A stretch of DNA of 64,000 nt from Candidatus Gastranaerophilales bacterium. Lineage in GTDB: Bacteria; Cyanobacteriota; Vampirovibrionia; Gastranaerophilales; Gastranaerophilaceae. The position numbers and the translations under genes are program-made. The notes under the pieces are model-generated. The model made no database searches. It was not told the DNA's origin and saw only the letters and a list, made by a program, of their open reading frames with translations. The DNA is taken from the NCBI GenBank assembly GCA_944323735.1, contig CALUTO010000005.1, positions 1-64,000 on the forward strand, given 5' to 3'. This document shows positions 15,808 through 25,522 of this stretch, piece by piece (within the stretch, counting starts at the first letter, position 1; every line of letters begins with the position of its first letter).

Positions 15808-17409
15808 ATGCCTGTTATAATTACATCTTCAAACAATGAAAAACTTTTTCAGGAAAAAGAAGTCATAAATATAGGCTCCGCACAAAATTGCGATTTTAAG
15901 CTGAATTTAGATTTTGAATTGCTGCTTACACTCGAATACAATGCAGCCGAAAACACCTGTACTCTTGTGAATATATTTGCAAATAAAAGAGTATTGTTCA
16001 AAGGAGAGCCTGTTCAAAAACTTAAAATAGAAAAGGTCTGCAAACTTTTAATAGACGGCACGGACGAATTTGTCAGTATAAAACTTGTTTCCGCAGCTGA
16101 AACAGCAAGGCAGACTGCAGTCGAAAATTATCAGCAAATCAATACGGAACTAAAATACACGGGTAATCAAAATTCCGGAATAAAAACAAATCTGGAAAAA
16201 AGAAAAGCAGAAATTGAAAAAACAAGAGTATCCATAATAAAACAGGTCGGATATGTAATTAATGACTTAAAAAACAAAATTTCAATGAACTCAAAAACAA
16301 CAGTATTTTTACATATTGCAATGCTGCTGGGTTCAATTATATGCGCCTTCGGAGTATCAAATTATTTAACAGGTCTTTCTATAGTAGACGCAAAAAATTA
16401 TCTCCGGCTTCCGACGAACATAAAAGCACTTGTTATTTTTTCTATTCTCGTTTTCGGTATATGCCTGATGCTGAAACAGGGTGTTTTTATATACTTACAG
16501 AACAAACTTAACAAAAACACTCCCAAAACCTCCTTCATTGCGGAAAAGTTTATGCTCGTTACCTCCGGTATTTTTATTATCGCATTTTTCGTTATTAACC
16601 TTATTTATTACACAGGCATGAACAAAATGCCGCTCTTTGCTGCACTGGTTTCTTTTATGTTCACCGGTGTTATGTCAGTACTGGCAGCCGCATGCGGCTA
16701 TTTTAAAAGCAGCAGCACGGAAATGACAAAAGAATTGAACAAATACGAATACAGAGAAGATTTTGAAGCAATAATAAAACAATACCAGCACTGGATAGAG
16801 CAGTATATAAATTCACTGAGCAATACAAAAATCAGCTATATAAAAGATAAAATATTCAACTTACAGCTAAAGTCAACCGGTGAAACAATTATAGGAATAC
16901 TCACCGCACCGTTTCTTGCATACGGAGTCTCAAACACACTTGCTATGTGTTTTCCCGAAGCGGCAGGCTGGATAAGAATATCAGGGTTACGTCTAAGCCC
17001 TGTTTTCCTCGTACTCGCAACATTTCTGATTATTTTTGCGTTTTTCTCTTTTGTCAACGCTTTTCTTTGCAGCAAAAAACTACAGGCTTCGCAGGTAATA
17101 AAAAATGACGGTTTCAGCGACTATATGCATCACGGCGTGACAATATACGGACTTCAGGGAGCACGAAAACTCGATATAGAAAAAAACCGCTCGCTGATTA
17201 TTGCTATATGTATCATTTTCATAGAGTTTTCAATGAATATCTCGTATTTTATGACAGAAATAGGCGGAGATTTACAGGGGCTGTTTCTCAGCTTTGTTGC
17301 AGCTCTGGTGCCTACAGCCCTGCTGATTGCAGAAACATACATGCTTAGCCAGACAAAATTTGAAATTCATGTAATGGATGAAATTAACTCAAAACTGGAT
17401 AAGGACTAA
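15808..17409 (+). CDS. FHA-like, multi-membrane-spanning hypothetical protein
   Basis: A 533-residue protein. Residues 1-95 resemble a forkhead-associated fold: 'KEVINIGSAQNCDFKLN' takes the place of the FHA I-G-R/S-x-x-x-C/N-D pattern, and beta strands follow. A helical linker (100-160) precedes eight hydrophobic segments, in two clusters (about 168-310 and 365-525) split by a charged loop. I do not recognise the family. FHA domains bind phosphothreonine, which would make this a membrane receptor for a phosphorylated partner, but the fit is only partial. It is preceded by the vWA gene and followed 54 bases later by a zinc-ribbon protein. Confidence 0.55.
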   Translation: MPVIITSSNNEKLFQEKEVINIGSAQNCDFKLNLDFELLLTLEYNAAENTCTLVNIFANKRVLFKGEPVQKLKIEKVCKLLIDGTDEFVSIKLVSAAETARQTAVENYQQINTELKYTGNQNSGIKTNLEKRKAEIEKTRVSIIKQVGYVINDLKNKISMNSKTTVFLHIAMLLGSIICAFGVSNYLTGLSIVDAKNYLRLPTNIKALVIFSILVFGICLMLKQGVFIYLQNKLNKNTPKTSFIAEKFMLVTSGIFIIAFFVINLIYYTGMNKMPLFAALVSFMFTGVMSVLAAACGYFKSSSTEMTKELNKYEYREDFEAIIKQYQHWIEQYINSLSNTKISYIKDKIFNLQLKSTGETIIGILTAPFLAYGVSNTLAMCFPEAAGWIRISGLRLSPVFLVLATFLIIFAFFSFVNAFLCSKKLQASQVIKNDGFSDYMHHGVTIYGLQGARKLDIEKNRSLIIAICIIFIEFSMNISYFMTEIGGDLQGLFLSFVAALVPTALLIAETYMLSQTKFEIHVMDEINSKLDKD

Positions 17410-17463
17410 TCCTGACATAATCGTATAAAAACCGTTAAAGTAAAAACAAAAGAAGAGGCAAGA

Positions 17464-17661
17464 ATGTTTAAGTGCAAAGAATGCGGAAAAATATTCCACA
17501 CCAGTCCGGATTATTGTGATTGCGGGAACAATAATTTTTCTGAAATTCCGGATGACAGCTCGGTTAAAAATCCGGCTGCAGACAAAAAAGGCCGGTTAAT
17601 TTCCATTTTTATTTTCATCTTATGCATTATTTTTTCATTACTAATCTGGCTTTTTGATTGA
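17464..17661 (+). CDS. Small zinc-ribbon protein with C-terminal membrane anchor
   Basis: A 65-residue protein. MFKCKECGKIF (Cys4, Cys7) and YCDCGNNNF (Cys18, Cys20) form a probable zinc ribbon. A polar linker follows, then one hydrophobic helix (45-63, 'LISIFIFILCIIFSLLIWLF'), giving a tail-anchored topology. AGAGG lies before the ATG. It is likely the third gene after the vWA and FHA-like genes, all on the plus strand. Similar small ribbon-plus-helix proteins are common bacterial hypotheticals of unknown function. Confidence 0.6.
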   Translation: MFKCKECGKIFHTSPDYCDCGNNNFSEIPDDSSVKNPAADKKGRLISIFIFILCIIFSLLIWLFD

Positions 17662-17924
17662 AGCTAAGAACAGACAAAGATTTTCCCCGCAGGCAATCAC
17701 ACTGTCTACAAAAAGCAAAGCCCGGGTATATCGATACAATCCGGAATGATACAGCACCAAAATTTAAAAAATAAATCTTCTTCTGCTGCCTGACAAAATA
17801 GAATATTTATTTTTAAGAATTGTAAACATATTTTTAAAAAACAAAATTTATAGTCAATTATCTCTTATCAACATACTTCATATATATATAAATGTATTAT
17901 GGAGAAAAAGAAAGAGAGAGAATT

Positions 17925-20039
17925 ATGGGACTAACTGATTTAAACATCACAAAAGGCAAGTACAATCTTAATCGGGTTTCCGGGAACCCGATTTATAAAA
18001 GCAGCATTGTAAAAGAAAATAAAAAGAATGCTGAAAAATATGAAGCGATGTTTAACAAATTTGACCGTGATGGAAACGGATATCTTAATACATCAGAACA
18101 GGTCGAATTAACAAAATTTTTCAAGACCTTTGACTCGGACGGAAACGGCAAACTCTCAAAAGATGAATTTAACGCATATGAAGACGGCAAAGTAATCCGC
18201 AAATTCTTCAAAAAAATAATGAAAACAATGAACAAAAGCGAAGCCATACCTGTAGAAGAGGTCGAAGCAAATAACAAGAAACCACAGGCAGCACTTGCGG
18301 CAGATGTCGGCCCTGTTGTTGAAATTACAGACGAAGAGTATGAAGCAGCAGTTAAGAAACAAAATGCGACAACAACAAATAATGACCTGCACAAATACGT
18401 TGTACAGATGGACGAAAGCCTGACAACAGTCGTCAAAAAATCGCTTGCGGCACAGGGAATAACCGACCCGACACCTGAACAGTTGAAAGAAGCAAAAGAA
18501 CAATTCAAACAGGATAACCCGAATGCTGTTAAAACAAACAAAAAGGGCTATGAATTTCTTCTTGTCGGAGCAGAAGTCAAACTGAGAGGCGAAGTTGCAT
18601 ACGAAAAAGACTCAAAAGGAGCAATCGCTGACTGGTGTGAGAAATATCCGCACCTTGTTCTTCATCCGCAGGAAAAACCCTCTGCAGAAGCTCCGGTAAC
18701 AGAAGAACCGGCAGCAGACGCATCAACAACAGAATCTCCGGCAGCTGAGGCACCTGAAGCACCGGCTGTTGAGCAAAAAACACCGGAGGAACGTGCAAAA
18801 GAAGCAGAGGAAAATCTGAAATCAATTCAGCCAGATTTAACACCGGAGCACAAGATAGACGAAGACTTACAATCAAATGCACAAACAATAAACGAAACCA
18901 TAGACAAAGCAAAGACACATAAAGAAGCTCTGGATGAACTTCTTACACATGACTGGCTGGGTGCACCCAATGTTTCAAAAGAACTTGAAAGAATAGACGA
19001 AAACATGGTGGCATACGTCGCAGATGAAACAATCGCAGACCGTATTGACAATGTTTTTGGGCTGGATAAAGACGATGTAAAAACCGGAATTCTGGACAAA
19101 CTGAAATCAAAAGCCGAAAAATGCGGACTTTTAACAGATGATGAAAAAGCTGCACTTGATAAAGACATGTCTCTTGAAGAAATGCAGGGCTGGATAAATT
19201 CACTAAAAGAACGCATTATTGCAGATGATGCAGCTACATTACAGGCAGCGGCAGACAACAAAGCCGAAGTTGAAAAAGAACAAAACGCACTCAAAGAACT
19301 CAATGACAACAAAGCTCTGATTGATGAATCACTGCAATCTGTTGTGCGCACAGTTGATATGGCACAAAACGAGCCGGACAATGTTGAAAGAGAAACTGTC
19401 GAACTTGAAAACAACGAAACACTGGAAAGAATAAAAATAAAAGCAGACGGAACAACAATAGCAGTAACAAGAGATGCAGAAGGCAATATCACAAGCATTG
19501 CGGTAATGAATCCTAATGGCCCTGATGCAAATCCTGATATAATATTCGAGAACGACAGTGTATGGGTTGACCCTGACAAAACACAGAAAGGAACCCAAAA
19601 TTCTGACGAAAAAGAAATAAACACACTGAACTTCATCAACTTTGAAAACCTGAAAGCACTTATTGAAAAAATCTCACAAAAACCGGAAGCAGCAGAGACT
19701 GAAGCGACAGAAGAAGTTGCAGAAGAAGAAGCTGCTGAAGAAGCAGCAGCAGAAGAAGTGGCCGAAGCAGCAGCAGAAGAAGTGGCCGAAGCAGCAGCAG
19801 AAGAAGTTGCTGAAGAAGAAGCAGAAGAAGCTGTTGAAGAAGCTGCCGAAGAAGAAGCAGCAGAAGAAGAAGTTGCTGAAGAAGCAGCAGAAGAAGTGGC
19901 CGAAGAAACAGCAGAAGAAGTGGCCGAAGAAACAGCAGAAGAAGTGGCCGAAGAAACAGCAGAAGAAGTGGCCGAAGAAACAGCAGAAGAAGCTGCCGAA
20001 GAAGCTGATGACAAAGACAAAGAAGAACTCAAACAGTAA
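17925..20039 (+). CDS. EF-hand calcium-binding protein with Glu/Ala repeat tail
   Basis: A 704-residue acidic protein. Two canonical EF-hand loops are present: 47-58 (DRDGNGYLNTSE) and 70-81 (DSDGNGKLSKDE). A helical, Glu/Lys-rich middle with disordered Pro/Ala/Glu linkers (about 245-285) follows. A region near 505-560 contains beta-like sequence ('TIAVTRDAEGNITSIAVMN'). The last 110 residues are a low-complexity Glu/Ala/Val/Thr tail, including four perfect EEVAEETA copies. There is no signal peptide or membrane segment. AGAGAG precedes the ATG; an ATG 11 codons earlier is less likely. It is monocistronic with its own terminator. Function unknown; calcium-dependent assembly is plausible. Confidence 0.75.
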   Translation: MGLTDLNITKGKYNLNRVSGNPIYKSSIVKENKKNAEKYEAMFNKFDRDGNGYLNTSEQVELTKFFKTFDSDGNGKLSKDEFNAYEDGKVIRKFFKKIMKTMNKSEAIPVEEVEANNKKPQAALAADVGPVVEITDEEYEAAVKKQNATTTNNDLHKYVVQMDESLTTVVKKSLAAQGITDPTPEQLKEAKEQFKQDNPNAVKTNKKGYEFLLVGAEVKLRGEVAYEKDSKGAIADWCEKYPHLVLHPQEKPSAEAPVTEEPAADASTTESPAAEAPEAPAVEQKTPEERAKEAEENLKSIQPDLTPEHKIDEDLQSNAQTINETIDKAKTHKEALDELLTHDWLGAPNVSKELERIDENMVAYVADETIADRIDNVFGLDKDDVKTGILDKLKSKAEKCGLLTDDEKAALDKDMSLEEMQGWINSLKERIIADDAATLQAAADNKAEVEKEQNALKELNDNKALIDESLQSVVRTVDMAQNEPDNVERETVELENNETLERIKIKADGTTIAVTRDAEGNITSIAVMNPNGPDANPDIIFENDSVWVDPDKTQKGTQNSDEKEINTLNFINFENLKALIEKISQKPEAAETEATEEVAEEEAAEEAAAEEVAEAAAEEVAEAAAEEVAEEEAEEAVEEAAEEEAAEEEVAEEAAEEVAEETAEEVAEETAEEVAEETAEEVAEETAEEAAEEADDKDKEELKQ
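19890..19985 (+). repeat. Four perfect 24-bp tandem repeats inside the EF-hand gene
   Basis: The unit GAAGAAGTGGCCGAAGAAAC plus AGCA is repeated without change at 19890, 19914, 19938 and 19962, each coding EEVAEETA. Related 24-bp units (EEVAEAAA) lie at about 19739-19807. Because the unit is a multiple of three, copy-number changes keep the frame, so the tail length may vary between strains. Confidence 0.9.
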
Positions 20040-20064
20040 AACCATTAAAGAAAAACATAATCTA

Positions 20065-20100
20065 AAAAAACCTCCTCAAATAAAATCGGGGAGGTTTTTT
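20065..20100 (+). terminator. Terminator of the EF-hand gene
   Basis: An 11-bp perfect stem (AAAAAACCTCC/GGAGGTTTTTT) with a 14-base loop, 25 bases past the stop. Confidence 0.85.
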
Positions 20101-20249
20101 CCGTTGTTATTTTTACTTTTGATTGGTTATAGTTTTTTACCCTGTACAATTCAATTTCCAAATATACTCTTTCACTGTATTGCACTACTGTAGTCTGTTA
20201 TTGTAATATGAATAAAGAATAATCAAAAATAAAGAAACAGAGGCCGAAC

Positions 20250-22532
20250 ATGATTACAAAAGAAGCATCCTGCACGCTGGAGAGAGAACTTTTCAGTGCA
20301 GTGGAAGAAAAAACACCGGATTACATTAAAAAACACAAACTAATTGACCTTAATAACAAAAATGAATTTGTTTTTACTCTGAAAAGGGAACACCTGCAAA
20401 AGTACGATGAAAAGAACAATCCTGAAGGACTCGGGCTAAATGACTGGCTCGAAGCGTATGCAAAAGAAGCAGCAGTATCCACAGCAGGTATAAGAGGACC
20501 GCAGAATATTCTTTATCCTCATGATACACGATTTCCTATTAATATGATAGGCATAATGCTTGCAACAGAAGCAAAAGCACTTGTTGCAAAAGATTTGTAC
20601 GGAGACAAAGAAATAATAAAACTTGCCGGTAGAGAAGTAAGATACAACTCTGTAGAATTCCTTGACCTGATTGCGAGAGTTCAGGCTGCACACGGGATAA
20701 CAACACTCGTTCCCGGGGGAAGAAAAACAATCCCCATCTGGATGGCATCTTTTCTTGCTTTTAAGCTTGACTTGCTCGGTGGCGAATACATTACCTCCAG
20801 CCACGGTATATCTGTTAAAAACGCCACTAAAGATTTGAATTCACAGGGAAGCCAGTATCTGCCGGAAGAATCCATGCTTTTTGTCAACAAAATCAGGTGG
20901 ATATTTGACGAAGTAAATAAAAACGGCAGCTATGATATAAAAATTTCAGCTGACAACAATCCGCTTATTACCGAAGATATTATGAAAAAGCTCAATGACG
21001 GTGTGAAATTGTATGTTAAATACCTTAAAGACGGAGTTGCAAAAGATACAAACCTGAATCTTATAAAAGATTTGAAAGAAAAAATTGTAATAGAAAATGT
21101 CGGAGGTTCTGCGTACAGAACACTAAGCAGAATATTAAAAGAGCTTGGAACAGACACGAAATATGACTGGTTCAATACGGAGGAAGACCCGTTTTTCCAC
21201 TCTATAGGCAAATACGACACAGACCCCAAAGGAAACAAAACATTTTATGACTATTCCGTGGATGCTACTGTTATTTCAAAAGACAGAGAAGGAAATGCCT
21301 GTTTCCCTGTCATTAAATCACTGCATTACGAAGAAAAGCTTAAAAATTATCCGTCAGGCACAATCGTTTTGATTACAGACCCTGACCACGACAGACTGAC
21401 AGTATGCCAGATTGAAAACAGGTCAAATCTGGACAGAATTAAAAAGCTCGGACTTGATTACACAGCTCTCGACGGAGAACGCATTCTCACTGTCTACACG
21501 GCTAATCAATCTTTTCTTATGATTATGGATTTCAGAGCAAACCAGCTTAAAAAAGAAGGACTGTTCGAAAAACATCCCAGGTTTATTATAAAAACAACCG
21601 CTTCTGCACGTTCGTGGGATGAATGGGCTAAGAACAACGGGGTTAAGGTCGTTAATGTACCTGTTGGATTTAAAGAAATTGCTAATATAATGAAGAAAGT
21701 CGAAAAGCAAATTCAAAAGACTCCGGACAAAGACGTCATAATTACCGACATATTTAACAGAGATATAAATCTCGGCATTAATCCAAAACTTATTTTCGCA
21801 GGAGAAGAGTCAGGCGGTATGATTATCGGTTCAGAAAGTCTTATAAAATCACAGGCTGGCAGAATTGCCGTAGCTATGAGGGAAAAAAGTGCGACAGAAG
21901 CTATTGTTGTCGCTTCGGCACTTGCTTCTTATCTTGAAAAAGAAAACAAACTCCTGTCTGACTATCTTTCAGAAGTTTTTGAGAAAAACGGAATTGTATC
22001 CAGATTTGATATAAGAGAAGATATCTCATACTACAATGAAAGCGAACCGGATATAGAAAAACTCAAAGCTGACAAAAAAGCAGGAGAAGCAAAAAGGACG
22101 AAAAACGATTTGTTCTACCTGACACTGGCTGTTGCCAAAGAAGAAGGAAAGATTACACTTCATCAAATAAAAGAAATACTTTCCTCAACATTTAAAGAGC
22201 TTGATTTCAGCAATTTAACAGACGTAAAATTTGTAGGAGACGGTACATATATGGAATTTGAAGATAAATTTATCGAAATCCGCCCCTCCGGTACTGACGC
22301 AAAAACAAAATCTTACGGTGCAGGTGCTGATAAAAATAACATAAAAGAATACGCACGTATTATGGGTAATTATTCAGGCGAACTAAACGACTGCTATCTG
22401 AAATATATTGATATGCAGCTTTATAACACTGCTAAAGAAAAATCTCTGAAATCCTATGCAGTATTTACAAATAAAGATGCAAACAATACAACATTTGAAA
22501 TTCCTGATTACAAAAAAACACTGAATTTTTAA
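20250..22532 (+). CDS. Alpha-D-phosphohexomutase family protein (phosphoglucomutase/phosphomannomutase-like)
   Basis: A 760-residue enzyme with all four family motifs: the opening TAGIRG (78-83), the phosphoserine loop ITSSHG (181-186; most members have TASHNP), the Mg loop DPDHDR (377-382), the sugar-binding GEESGGM (518-524) and the phosphate-binding RPSGTD (679-684). It should interconvert hexose 1- and 6-phosphates through a phosphoserine. It is longer than the usual 450-580 residues because of extra sequence before the first motif and between later domains. Gly-Ile in place of Asn-Pro after the catalytic Ser-His is unusual. The preferred sugar cannot be told from sequence. It appears monocistronic. 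Confidence 0.85.
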   Translation: MITKEASCTLERELFSAVEEKTPDYIKKHKLIDLNNKNEFVFTLKREHLQKYDEKNNPEGLGLNDWLEAYAKEAAVSTAGIRGPQNILYPHDTRFPINMIGIMLATEAKALVAKDLYGDKEIIKLAGREVRYNSVEFLDLIARVQAAHGITTLVPGGRKTIPIWMASFLAFKLDLLGGEYITSSHGISVKNATKDLNSQGSQYLPEESMLFVNKIRWIFDEVNKNGSYDIKISADNNPLITEDIMKKLNDGVKLYVKYLKDGVAKDTNLNLIKDLKEKIVIENVGGSAYRTLSRILKELGTDTKYDWFNTEEDPFFHSIGKYDTDPKGNKTFYDYSVDATVISKDREGNACFPVIKSLHYEEKLKNYPSGTIVLITDPDHDRLTVCQIENRSNLDRIKKLGLDYTALDGERILTVYTANQSFLMIMDFRANQLKKEGLFEKHPRFIIKTTASARSWDEWAKNNGVKVVNVPVGFKEIANIMKKVEKQIQKTPDKDVIITDIFNRDINLGINPKLIFAGEESGGMIIGSESLIKSQAGRIAVAMREKSATEAIVVASALASYLEKENKLLSDYLSEVFEKNGIVSRFDIREDISYYNESEPDIEKLKADKKAGEAKRTKNDLFYLTLAVAKEEGKITLHQIKEILSSTFKELDFSNLTDVKFVGDGTYMEFEDKFIEIRPSGTDAKTKSYGAGADKNNIKEYARIMGNYSGELNDCYLKYIDMQLYNTAKEKSLKSYAVFTNKDANNTTFEIPDYKKTLNF

Positions 22533-22559
22533 ACGCTAGTTATATTCTTGCAGAACTTT

Positions 22560-22594
22560 AATAAAGCAGGTGTTAAGCATCTGCTTTATTTATA
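22560..22594. terminator. Bidirectional terminator
   Basis: A perfect 10-bp stem AATAAAGCAG/CTGCTTTATT with an 11-base loop lies between the convergent phosphohexomutase and secreted-protein genes. It is AT-rich at the base on both sides. The T-tract is short. Confidence 0.6.
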
Positions 22595-22620
22595 TATAAC
22601 AGGAATTTTCCGGCAAATAT

Positions 22621-22929
22621 TCAGTTCACAATCTGTATTCCCGGTGTTATATAAATACTTCTGCCTCTGTAATAAGGTTCATAACAGCTGTACTGTTTTA
22701 CCGTATAACCGTTTTTGTTACTTATATAAAAGGAGGTACAATTAGAATACGGTCGGTAAAATCCGTGCATGCCGTGCATACCATGCACAGGACGCATTGG
22801 TTTTATATGAGTCATCCGTGGTGTGTGTTTTACCGCAACGGGAGTTGATGAGGAAAAGCCTGCAACGCTTCCATAAACAGGTGCATTCATAAAAAACGCC
22901 AACAAAAGCAAATACGCTGTTTTCCTCAT
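22621..22929 (-). CDS. Small secreted hypothetical protein
   Basis: A 102-residue protein. A Lys/Arg start and hydrophobic core ('YLLLLAFFMNAPVYG') form a signal peptide, cleaved near residue 20. The mature part is basic and aromatic with a short HGMHGMHGF repeat, several Tyr, and two Cys that could pair in the periplasm (C63, C81). GAGG lies 7 bases before the ATG. There are no recognised relatives. The His-Gly-Met run could bind metal, which is speculation. Confidence 0.6.
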   Translation of the reverse strand: MRKTAYLLLLAFFMNAPVYGSVAGFSSSTPVAVKHTPRMTHIKPMRPVHGMHGMHGFYRPYSNCTSFYISNKNGYTVKQYSCYEPYYRGRSIYITPGIQIVN

Positions 22930-23092
22930 CTTTTGACCTCACACTTACCGTTACATTAATAGTAACGAAAAATCTTTAAAATTGTTCAAAAATAAAAAAT
23001 ACAAATTATGAATTGTAAAGCTTTATGACAAACATGCTGATAAAGAACAAAAAATTTTATTTATGATATTTTATACGTTGCCGGAGAAAAAA

Positions 23093-25432
23093 ATGAAAAT
23101 TACAAATAATAAAACACAAATTTATAAATCAAACAACTATATACAAACCAAAAACACTTCCAAAAAGCAGAACCCGAAGACAATGACTGCTGAAAAAAAA
23201 GCGATGCCTGTTCCTGTTGTGTCTTTTAAGGCAATTAACGGTATAAAAGAAAAGAAAATAGATACTGAAGCAGAAAAAAACAGACTGCTCAAACAGTTTA
23301 ATGAAATTCTGGCATCAGATATGAGCATAGAGGATTTGCTTCATTTGTACGAAAGACAGGTTGTTTCACAGTTTGCACAAAGAGCACAAAGAGCGGACGA
23401 ATTAATAAAACAAACTGATGTGATAATGAATTCACATAATATGACAGACCAGAAAAAAGCAGAACTTCTGATTTCACTAAAAAAGGAGTTTAAGACACTG
23501 CAAAAAAATATGTTCAAGGTAAAACCTTTTATTCCGCCTAAGCCTCCTGAAAAAAATATGGATACGGCTTTGATAAATAAATTTAAAACAGCACTGCTTG
23601 AAGATAATTTTAATCTTGATAAAGTAAACAAAGATTATTACAGCGGGCTGAATAATATTACAACAATTGAAGATTTAACAAAGAAATACCCGAAAATCAG
23701 TATACCGGAAAATCCAGAATATGTAATAGCCGACAAACTGGCTTCTGCTCTTACCCGTGATTTTTACGAAGAGCTGGACAGACTTTTCCATAAACAGGAC
23801 AAAAAAGGAATATATAATCTCTGTGAAGGAAAAATCCGGGAGCTTCTTCAACAAAGCGTAAAAAATCCGTCTGAAATTTATGAGAAAGTGGCTGAAACAA
23901 CTGTTGTTTTTCTTCTTATGCGTTATGATAAATTAAGAAAGACAGACTCTTTTTCTTCCGTACCACAGTTTAGAAAAAATGCACCGGTAAAAATCAGTGA
24001 AAATGATTTAAAGCTTTTATCGGTTGATTTTGATGATTTTGTACTGTCAGTGTTGAAAAAACAATACCTCGAAAACAAAAAACCTAACGAAATAGTCTAT
24101 TCAAACAGTGATGTGACTATTCCCGTAAGCTCTTTAAAAGAAAATGTGTACAAATTCGAAAAAATACCTGAAAAAATAAAATCATTTATACAAACTGCAA
24201 AAACTATTCAATCAGCAATGCGTGATTATGAACATTTTGACGATAAAAAACTAAAAGAACGTTTGCATTATTACGCAGGTCAGGCAATCGGAAATAACGA
24301 AACTGTTTTTGACCGCATAGTTGAGTTTGATGCGGCAGATATAAGCGGCGAAAACAGAGACCTGCTTATAAAATTTTTAAAAGTATTTGATGATTTTAAA
24401 GACAGAGAAAAAACAATATACGAGGTTCTTGATATCATTGAAGAAGAGGATTTGCGCCCGAAAGCACCTGCCGGAGGAGAAGATATTGATGAGACAGAAA
24501 GACAAAAAGCTATAGAAGCTTTAAAAAGGCAGCAGAAAATGGCTTTTGAACTAGACAGCTTAAAATCAGAATTTGACAACGCAATGAATACCCTTTATGC
24601 AAACAATCTGAGCAGCACTGCAGCAATTTGTTCAAAATACCGTCCGTCTAATCTGGATTATACCGTTACCGAAAATGCAGAATTTATTATCAATCAGGCA
24701 AAATCTCTTGATAAATCAGATAAAAATATGGTTAAAAGCAAAATTAAAAACTTTGACACCTACAACTATTACAAAAACAACGATTACAAAAATCCCGTTT
24801 TTGCAGATGCCCTGAAATATGCTGAAAACGATGACGGAAAAACAGATATAGACAAAGCGGGCAGATATCTTGCAAACTCGGAAATTGTTATGAATGCACC
24901 CCAAAGTCTTGAATATCTGAAAAATAAAGACTTTCTTGAAAATGTAATTAACCGCTCGCCGGATAAAAATGCTGCAGTGAAATATTTGTGCAAGTATGAT
25001 GAATACAATGAAATGAGCACTAAAGAAAAATCACATCTTCTCTCTTTTGTTGACAAATTTAATTTGAAAGACAGTATTGACAAACTTATACTGAAAAATA
25101 TCATTGAAAATGATTACATAAACACAGATACAGTGTCTCTGTCAGGAACAAACGACAGTGACAGGGTAGAAGCAACTATCAGTGCAAATGCAAAACAGCA
25201 GATTATACACAAATATATGTACCCACGGTGCCTTGAATTCTTTACAGGGTTTGAAGAAGCACTGAAACAGTTTGCCACAGACAGAGGCACCTCCGGTATA
25301 AAAAAAACCGGAACAAAAAACAAAGCACTTGATTATAAGCTCGAGCTTAAACTCATGGGGCATGATGACAGGCTGTTCTCCGTAGAAAACAACTATTACT
25401 TTGATATTTTCTCTGACAAAGGGCTGCACTGA
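23093..25432 (+). CDS. Large hypothetical protein with SFKA leader
   Basis: Unrecognised, 779 residues, soluble and almost entirely helical and charged. It starts MKITNNKTQIYKSNN, continues as a Lys/Asn/Thr-rich disordered leader, and reaches VVSFKA near residue 45. Later parts contain repeated short helices ('LIKFLKVFDDFKDREKTIY', 'AIEALKRQQKMAFELDSLKS') typical of scaffolds or effectors rather than enzymes. I found no catalytic motif. GGAG lies 6 bases before this ATG; the earlier in-frame ATG has none. It shares its design with the proteins at 2753, 3726, 45706 and 54416. Confidence 0.7.
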   Translation: MKITNNKTQIYKSNNYIQTKNTSKKQNPKTMTAEKKAMPVPVVSFKAINGIKEKKIDTEAEKNRLLKQFNEILASDMSIEDLLHLYERQVVSQFAQRAQRADELIKQTDVIMNSHNMTDQKKAELLISLKKEFKTLQKNMFKVKPFIPPKPPEKNMDTALINKFKTALLEDNFNLDKVNKDYYSGLNNITTIEDLTKKYPKISIPENPEYVIADKLASALTRDFYEELDRLFHKQDKKGIYNLCEGKIRELLQQSVKNPSEIYEKVAETTVVFLLMRYDKLRKTDSFSSVPQFRKNAPVKISENDLKLLSVDFDDFVLSVLKKQYLENKKPNEIVYSNSDVTIPVSSLKENVYKFEKIPEKIKSFIQTAKTIQSAMRDYEHFDDKKLKERLHYYAGQAIGNNETVFDRIVEFDAADISGENRDLLIKFLKVFDDFKDREKTIYEVLDIIEEEDLRPKAPAGGEDIDETERQKAIEALKRQQKMAFELDSLKSEFDNAMNTLYANNLSSTAAICSKYRPSNLDYTVTENAEFIINQAKSLDKSDKNMVKSKIKNFDTYNYYKNNDYKNPVFADALKYAENDDGKTDIDKAGRYLANSEIVMNAPQSLEYLKNKDFLENVINRSPDKNAAVKYLCKYDEYNEMSTKEKSHLLSFVDKFNLKDSIDKLILKNIIENDYINTDTVSLSGTNDSDRVEATISANAKQQIIHKYMYPRCLEFFTGFEEALKQFATDRGTSGIKKTGTKNKALDYKLELKLMGHDDRLFSVENNYYFDIFSDKGLH

Positions 25433-25522
25433 TTGTGTATTTTTGTAAAAAAAATGAAAATTTTTGCATATTGCAGACCATAAAAAAACTTTATATAATT
25501 ATAAGTATCGGAGAAAAGAGTT

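Noticed and set aside
19663-20193. Long open frame rich in Lys/Gln/Pro-Trp over the repeat tail, plus a Ser/Ala-rich frame on the other strand.
   Set aside because: Both are mirror readings of the GAAGAAGTGGCC repeats in the EF-hand gene, with no start signals of their own.
22548-22745. Plus-strand frame of 65 codons after the phosphohexomutase.
   Set aside because: It overlaps the secreted-protein gene on the other strand and runs through the terminator hairpin.
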